From NCBI GenBank assembly GCA_965230375.1, contig CBDDKU010000021.1:1-64000 (forward strand): a DNA stretch of 64,000 nt, in the 5' to 3' direction. The notes under the pieces were generated by a model. The model saw only the letters and a program-made list of their open reading frames with translations. It was not told the origin of the DNA and did not search any database. A program made the translations under genes and the position numbers. Source of the stretch: CBDDKU01 sp965230375. Lineage in GTDB: Bacteria; Bacteroidota; Bacteroidia; Flavobacteriales_D; Cryomorphaceae. Shown piece by piece: positions 60,509 to 64,000 of this stretch (position 1 is its first letter; every line of letters starts with the position of its first letter).

Positions 60509-61123
60509 ATGGAATCATTAAACATATTCGTCAAGTCGATCTTTATCGACAACATGATTTTCGCATACTTCTTGGGTATGTGTTCTTACCTTGCCGTTTC
60601 TAAAACGGTGAAGACTGCAGTAGGTCTTGGTGCAGCGGTAATCTTCGTACTTGGAATTACTGTTCCGATAAACTATTTGCTCGAAAACTATGTTTTGAAA
60701 GAAGGAGCACTGCAATGGGTAGATCCTAGTTTGGCTTCAATCGATTTGAGCTTCTTGAGCTTTATCATGTTTATCGCAGTTATCGCATCTATGGTGCAGC
60801 TTGTAGAAATGATCGTTGAGAAGTTTGCTCCAGCGCTTTACGGAGCATTGGGAATCTTCCTTCCACTTATAGCGGTAAACTGCTCTATTTTGGGTGGTGC
60901 CCTATTTATGCAAGAGCGTCAGTATACCAGCATTGGTGATGCTACTGTGTTCGGATTGGGAAGTGGAGTAGGTTGGTTCTTGGCAATTGTTGCCATTGCA
61001 GCTATTAGAGAGAAAATTCGCTACTCAAATGTTCCGGCTCCATTGCGCGGATTGGGTATCACATTCATCATTACAGGTCTCATGGGAATCGGTTTCATGG
61101 CCTTTATGGGAATTGAGCTTTAA
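60509..61123 (+). CDS. nqrE: Na+-translocating NADH:quinone reductase subunit E
   Basis: NqrE is the inverted partner of NqrD. The 204-residue protein has six helices and centre cysteines C25 (LGMCSYLAVSK) and C125 (AVNCSILGGALF). The N-terminal NIFVKSIFIDNMIFAYFLGMC is typical. It lies 19 bases after nqrD and 28 bases before nqrF. Confidence 0.96.
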   Translation: MESLNIFVKSIFIDNMIFAYFLGMCSYLAVSKTVKTAVGLGAAVIFVLGITVPINYLLENYVLKEGALQWVDPSLASIDLSFLSFIMFIAVIASMVQLVEMIVEKFAPALYGALGIFLPLIAVNCSILGGALFMQERQYTSIGDATVFGLGSGVGWFLAIVAIAAIREKIRYSNVPAPLRGLGITFIITGLMGIGFMAFMGIEL

Positions 61124-61151
61124 CCAAAGACTGTAAAAAGAAAGAGAAATT

Positions 61152-62450
61152 ATGAGCGTTACGATATTATCTACAATCGCCGTTTTTTTAGTCGTTGTTC
61201 TACTTCTTGTAAGCCTTTTGCTTTTCGCAAAATCAAAGCTTTCTCCATCTGGATTGATCAAGTTGGAAATCAATGGTGAAAAGACAGTTGAAGTTGAAGC
61301 CGGAAACACAATCCTTTCAACCCTTGGTGATGAGAAAATCTTCTTGCCATCTGCATGTGGTGGTGGGGGTACTTGCGCTATGTGTAAGTGCCAGGTGCTA
61401 GAAGGTGGTGGAGAAATTCTACCAACTGAAGCTCCATACTTTTCAAGAAAGGAAATTGCCAATAACTGGAGACTTGGATGTCAAGTAAAGGTGAAGCAAG
61501 ACATGAAGATTCAGATTCCAGAAGAGATTTTTGGAATTAAGAAATGGGAATGTGAAGTAGTGAGTAACTACAACGTCGCTTCTTTTATCAAAGAGTTCGT
61601 AGTAAAGCTTCCTGAAGGGGAAAATCTTGACTTTGAAGCTGGTGGATACATCCAGATTGATGTGCCCCCAATCACTGTAGATTTCAAGGATATTGATATC
61701 ACTTCACACCCAGAATTGCAACGCGATCCGATGGACTTCAAAGGAGAGTGGGATAAATTTGGACTCTGGGATTTGAAAATGAAGAACCCTGAGTTGATTT
61801 TCCGTGCATACTCAATGGCCAACCACCCTGCAGAAGGAAACATTGTGATGCTAAACATCCGTATTGCTACTCCACCATGGGATCGTCAGAAAAACCAATG
61901 GATGGACGTAAACCCGGGTATTTGTTCTTCTTACGTTTTCTCAAGAAAGCCAGGTGATAAAGTAACTATTTCAGGACCTTACGGTGAATTCTTCATCAAA
62001 GAGACTGATGCCGAGATGCTTTATATCGGTGGTGGGGCAGGAATGGCACCTATGCGTTCCCACCTGTTTCACTTATTCCACACGTTGAAGACAAACCGTA
62101 AGGTTACTTACTGGTACGGTGGACGATCTAAGAGAGAGTTGTTCTACTTGGAACACTTCCGTGAAATCGAAAAGCAATTCCCTAATTTCCAGTTTCACGT
62201 AGTACTCTCAGAGCCACTACCAGAAGACAACTGGGTAGAGAAGAAAAGCGTGGATGATAAAGAAGGTGATGGATTTACTGGTTTTGTTCACCAGGCCGTT
62301 ATCGATCAGTATCTGTCAAAGCACGATGCGCCAGAAGATATTGAGTTTTACTTCTGTGGACCACCATTGATGAACGCCGCTGTATTGAAGATGTGCGATG
62401 ACTGGGGTGTTCCAGAAGAGAACGTTTCATTTGATGACTTTGGTGGTTAA
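61152..62450 (+). CDS. nqrF: Na+-translocating NADH:quinone reductase subunit F
   Basis: NqrF is the NADH-oxidising subunit. The 432-residue protein has an N-terminal helix (about 5-26) and a 2Fe-2S domain with C69, C75, C78 and C110. An FAD domain with RAYSMANHP follows, then an NADH domain with YIGGGAGMAPMRSHLF and FYFCGPPLMNAAV, ending in the family's VSFDDFGG. It closes the operon, followed by a terminator. Confidence 0.97.
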   Translation: MSVTILSTIAVFLVVVLLLVSLLLFAKSKLSPSGLIKLEINGEKTVEVEAGNTILSTLGDEKIFLPSACGGGGTCAMCKCQVLEGGGEILPTEAPYFSRKEIANNWRLGCQVKVKQDMKIQIPEEIFGIKKWECEVVSNYNVASFIKEFVVKLPEGENLDFEAGGYIQIDVPPITVDFKDIDITSHPELQRDPMDFKGEWDKFGLWDLKMKNPELIFRAYSMANHPAEGNIVMLNIRIATPPWDRQKNQWMDVNPGICSSYVFSRKPGDKVTISGPYGEFFIKETDAEMLYIGGGAGMAPMRSHLFHLFHTLKTNRKVTYWYGGRSKRELFYLEHFREIEKQFPNFQFHVVLSEPLPEDNWVEKKSVDDKEGDGFTGFVHQAVIDQYLSKHDAPEDIEFYFCGPPLMNAAVLKMCDDWGVPEENVSFDDFGG

Positions 62451-62470
62451 TCAACCCCAATTCGAGATAT

Positions 62471-62503
62471 TAAAAAACCCTGATCATCGATCAGGGTTCT
62501 TTT
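62471..62503. terminator. bidirectional terminator after nqrF
   Basis: A perfect 10-base stem (AACCCTGATC 62476-62485 with GATCAGGGTT 62489-62498, loop ATC) is flanked by an A run on the left and T-rich sequence on the right. It serves nqrF and the convergent gene ending at 62515. Confidence 0.88.
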
Positions 62504-62514
62504 ATGCTTAGCTT

Positions 62515-63006
62515 TTATTTTGCTCGTTCCATTCCTTTGTGAACGATGCGTTTCAGTTTTTTAGGTTTTTTAGTACCGATAAAGAGTCTACGGCCATTTT
62601 TGGTGAGAATGTGAATTCCACTTCTCCCTGTCAGGGTGTACTTCTTCTCGAGCCAGAATGGAAGGTATCGATTGGGCTGTTCAATTGTCAATTCTGGGCT
62701 GCTTGACTCACATTTAGCAATCGTATCCCATTCTATTTTATCAGAGCTTCCAAATGGAAGTTTTTTGACCTTAAGCCCTTTTTTCGAACTTTTGATCAGA
62801 ATACGAGTGTGTGTTAGGTACCAAAGAGTACCCAAACAGATCAGTATCCCAAGTGATATGATTACCAGAGATGATACGGCATATCCTTCGCTAATAAAGA
62901 GTTCATAAGTGATGAGATATGCCAGATAGCAACTGAGAGTTCCTAACAAAATAGGCATAGCCCAATCCTTTGGACGCGATGTTTCGATATAGGATAGTTT
63001 AGACAT
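62515..63006 (-). CDS. membrane protein with PH-like domain, function unknown
   Basis: This 163-residue protein has two helices close together (about 15-35 and 43-63). A basic soluble domain follows, with TRILIKSSKKGLKVKKLPFGSSDKIEWDTI and later TLTGRSGIHILTKNGRRLFIGTKK, a pattern like the bacterial PH domain. The C terminus is very basic. I do not recognise a named family. It is transcribed divergently from the MscS gene and converges on nqrF. Confidence 0.7.
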   Translation of the reverse strand: MSKLSYIETSRPKDWAMPILLGTLSCYLAYLITYELFISEGYAVSSLVIISLGILICLGTLWYLTHTRILIKSSKKGLKVKKLPFGSSDKIEWDTIAKCESSSPELTIEQPNRYLPFWLEKKYTLTGRSGIHILTKNGRRLFIGTKKPKKLKRIVHKGMERAK

Positions 63007-63013
63007 AATTTAT

Positions 63014-63048
63014 CACTTTAAAGTGTGAACTTATTATACGCAAAATTA
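63014..63048 (-). promoter_or_regulatory. promoter box and palindrome of the PH-like gene
   Basis: TAATTTTG on the minus strand (63041-63048) matches TAnnTTTG. The perfect palindrome CACTTTAAAGTG (63014-63025) lies between the predicted transcript start and the ATG, a possible operator or leader element. Confidence 0.4.
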
Positions 63049-63156
63049 GTACCGAGTCAAAATAGGCCCTGAAAGGCTTATGAACAAAGGGCTGGTGGTA
63101 GACGGCCCGGATCTTAGAATGTGATGAGTGGTCTTCTGCTAAAGATACCCTTTTTA

Positions 63157-63164
63157 TACATTTG
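63157..63164 (+). promoter_or_regulatory. -7 box directly before the MscS gene
   Basis: TACATTTG matches TAnnTTTG and ends five bases before the ATG at 63169. The mRNA would have almost no leader if this box is used. Confidence 0.4.
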
Positions 63165-63168
63165 CCGT

Positions 63169-64000
63169 ATGGAAGAAGCTGAATCAAATTTTGCCCATTT
63201 TATCGAAGAATGGCTCCACAACAGCATGGGAGTTGATCATGAAATGACGCAATTTTTCAAAATGATCATTCTCGTTGGTCTAACGCTTATTGTCGCAGTG
63301 ATTTTCTGGTGGATAGGTCAGTTCTTTATCAATCGCGTGATCGATAGAATGGTCAAGCGTACTTCAACCGATTGGGATGATGTTCTGCATGAAAAAGGCG
63401 CCTTCAGAAAGCTCGGCCATATCATTCCAGTTATTGTCATTTCGTCTGTGTTGCCGGTAGCCTTTTCCGATTATCCCGATTGGATTCCAGTAATGCGGAA
63501 GGTGCTCGATGCGCTCGTAGCCTTAGTGATCATACGCTTGATTGTAGCAGTTATTTCTGCAGCCAACACCATTCTTTCCGTTTCGGATAAGTACAAGGAC
63601 AAGCCTGTAGCTAGCTTTACACAGCTCGCCAAACTCCTCGTATGGTTTATAGGGGGAATCATTATGATTTCTATCGTTTTAGGTCGAAACCCCATTTTTC
63701 TTTTTAGCGCACTAGGAGCTGTATCAGCTGTACTTCTTTTAATTTTCAAGGATACTATTCTCGGGTTTATTGCAAGTGCCCAGCTGGCTGTCAACGATAT
63801 GATCCGACTTGGTGACTGGGTTTCTGTTACCAAGTATGGTGCGGATGGAAATGTGATTGAAATCAATTTGACGACAGTCAAGGTGCGAAATTGGGACTAT
63901 ACCATTTCTACTGTTCCAACGTATTCATTCGTTACTGATAGTTTCAAGAACTGGCGGGGAATGGAAGAAGGGGAAGGAAGGCGTATCAAACGAGCTTTCT
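63169..64000 (+). CDS. MscS family mechanosensitive channel (3' partial)
   Basis: The frame runs open from the ATG at 63169 to the window edge (277 codons) with no stop. The protein starts MEEAESNFAHFIEEWL and has helices at about 33-53, 88-100, 108-125 and 150-165. The MscS pore helix and following beta domain appear as FSALGAVSAVLLLIFKDTILGF and NDMIRLGDWVSV, with NWDYTISTVPTYSFV after them. The wording of the beta domain is closest to the YbdG/MscM group. Such channels release solutes upon osmotic downshock. The C-terminal part lies outside the window. Confidence 0.92.
   Translation, partial: MEEAESNFAHFIEEWLHNSMGVDHEMTQFFKMIILVGLTLIVAVIFWWIGQFFINRVIDRMVKRTSTDWDDVLHEKGAFRKLGHIIPVIVISSVLPVAFSDYPDWIPVMRKVLDALVALVIIRLIVAVISAANTILSVSDKYKDKPVASFTQLAKLLVWFIGGIIMISIVLGRNPIFLFSALGAVSAVLLLIFKDTILGFIASAQLAVNDMIRLGDWVSVTKYGADGNVIEINLTTVKVRNWDYTISTVPTYSFVTDSFKNWRGMEEGEGRRIKRAF

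Overview
The window looks like a piece of chromosome from a marine-type Bacteroidota bacterium, most likely Flavobacteriales. The signs are a fused ccoNO oxidase gene, a secreted protein with a type B C-terminal sorting domain of the type IX secretion system (T9SS), a T9SS plug-domain protein, a bacillithiol-type deacetylase, a Na+-translocating NADH:quinone reductase, DnaX without its zinc module, an apparent lack of Shine-Dalgarno sites, and repeated TAnnTTTG -7 promoter boxes. I see no phage, integrase, transposase or CRISPR array. The taxonomic placement is inference.

Layout. 1-7076 (+): cbb3 cytochrome oxidase cluster (5'-truncated ccoNO, ccoQ, ccoP, ccoG, ccoH, a SafE/UreH-like membrane protein, hemN). 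7165-11010 (+): a large secreted PKD/beta-propeller protein. 11073-13765 (-): lpdA and a Bcr/CflA-type exporter, then a gene-free stretch with short palindromes. 14230-16885: M61 peptidase, a small membrane protein, RidA. 16927-27057 (+): a long, tightly packed gene string running from an MBL/beta-CASP protein through ccmB, ccmC, ccmD, ccmE and ccmF to DUF2520, a KdsC-like phosphatase, a UbiA prenyltransferase, Maf and BshB1. 27105-29201 (-): copper P-type ATPase. 29328-30279: tRNA-His followed by a dense set of inverted repeats and a candidate small RNA. 30309-33206 (-): UspA, citrate synthase, a thioredoxin-like protein. 33255-38675 (-): two POT peptide transporters and DPP IV. 38676-39281: a gap holding a second candidate small RNA. 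39282-45111: AI-2E, hemolysin III, MATE, a DUF4412-like protein and dnaX. 45303-46379 (+): rpsF-rpsR-rplI. 46457-51168: a beta-barrel protein, a frameshifted antiporter, an overlooked 52-residue membrane protein, a DivIC-like protein and a frameshifted pruA. 51298-56350: hybrid sensor kinase, apaG with a duplicated 3' end, T9SS plug protein. 56467-62450 (+): complete nqrABCDEF. 62515-64000: a membrane protein and a truncated MscS channel.

How the parts fit. Much of the content is respiratory. It includes a microaerobic oxidase with its assembly factors, anaerobic haem synthesis (hemN), cytochrome c maturation, copper export that could feed the oxidase, a Na+-pumping NADH dehydrogenase, and TCA enzymes (lpdA, gltA). 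A second theme is growth on protein: DPP IV with two di/tripeptide transporters, M61 peptidase and proline catabolism (pruA).

The observations most worth a second look are an A10 slippage tract in dnaX at the gamma/tau boundary whose -1 and +1 products both stop at once, a 135-base four-helix cloverleaf-like palindrome directly after tRNA-His, two promoter-plus-terminator small-RNA candidates, a palindrome insertion that duplicated the end of apaG, a CxxxY-type CcmE, and four single-base indels clustered in two neighbouring genes at 48.0-50.2 kb.
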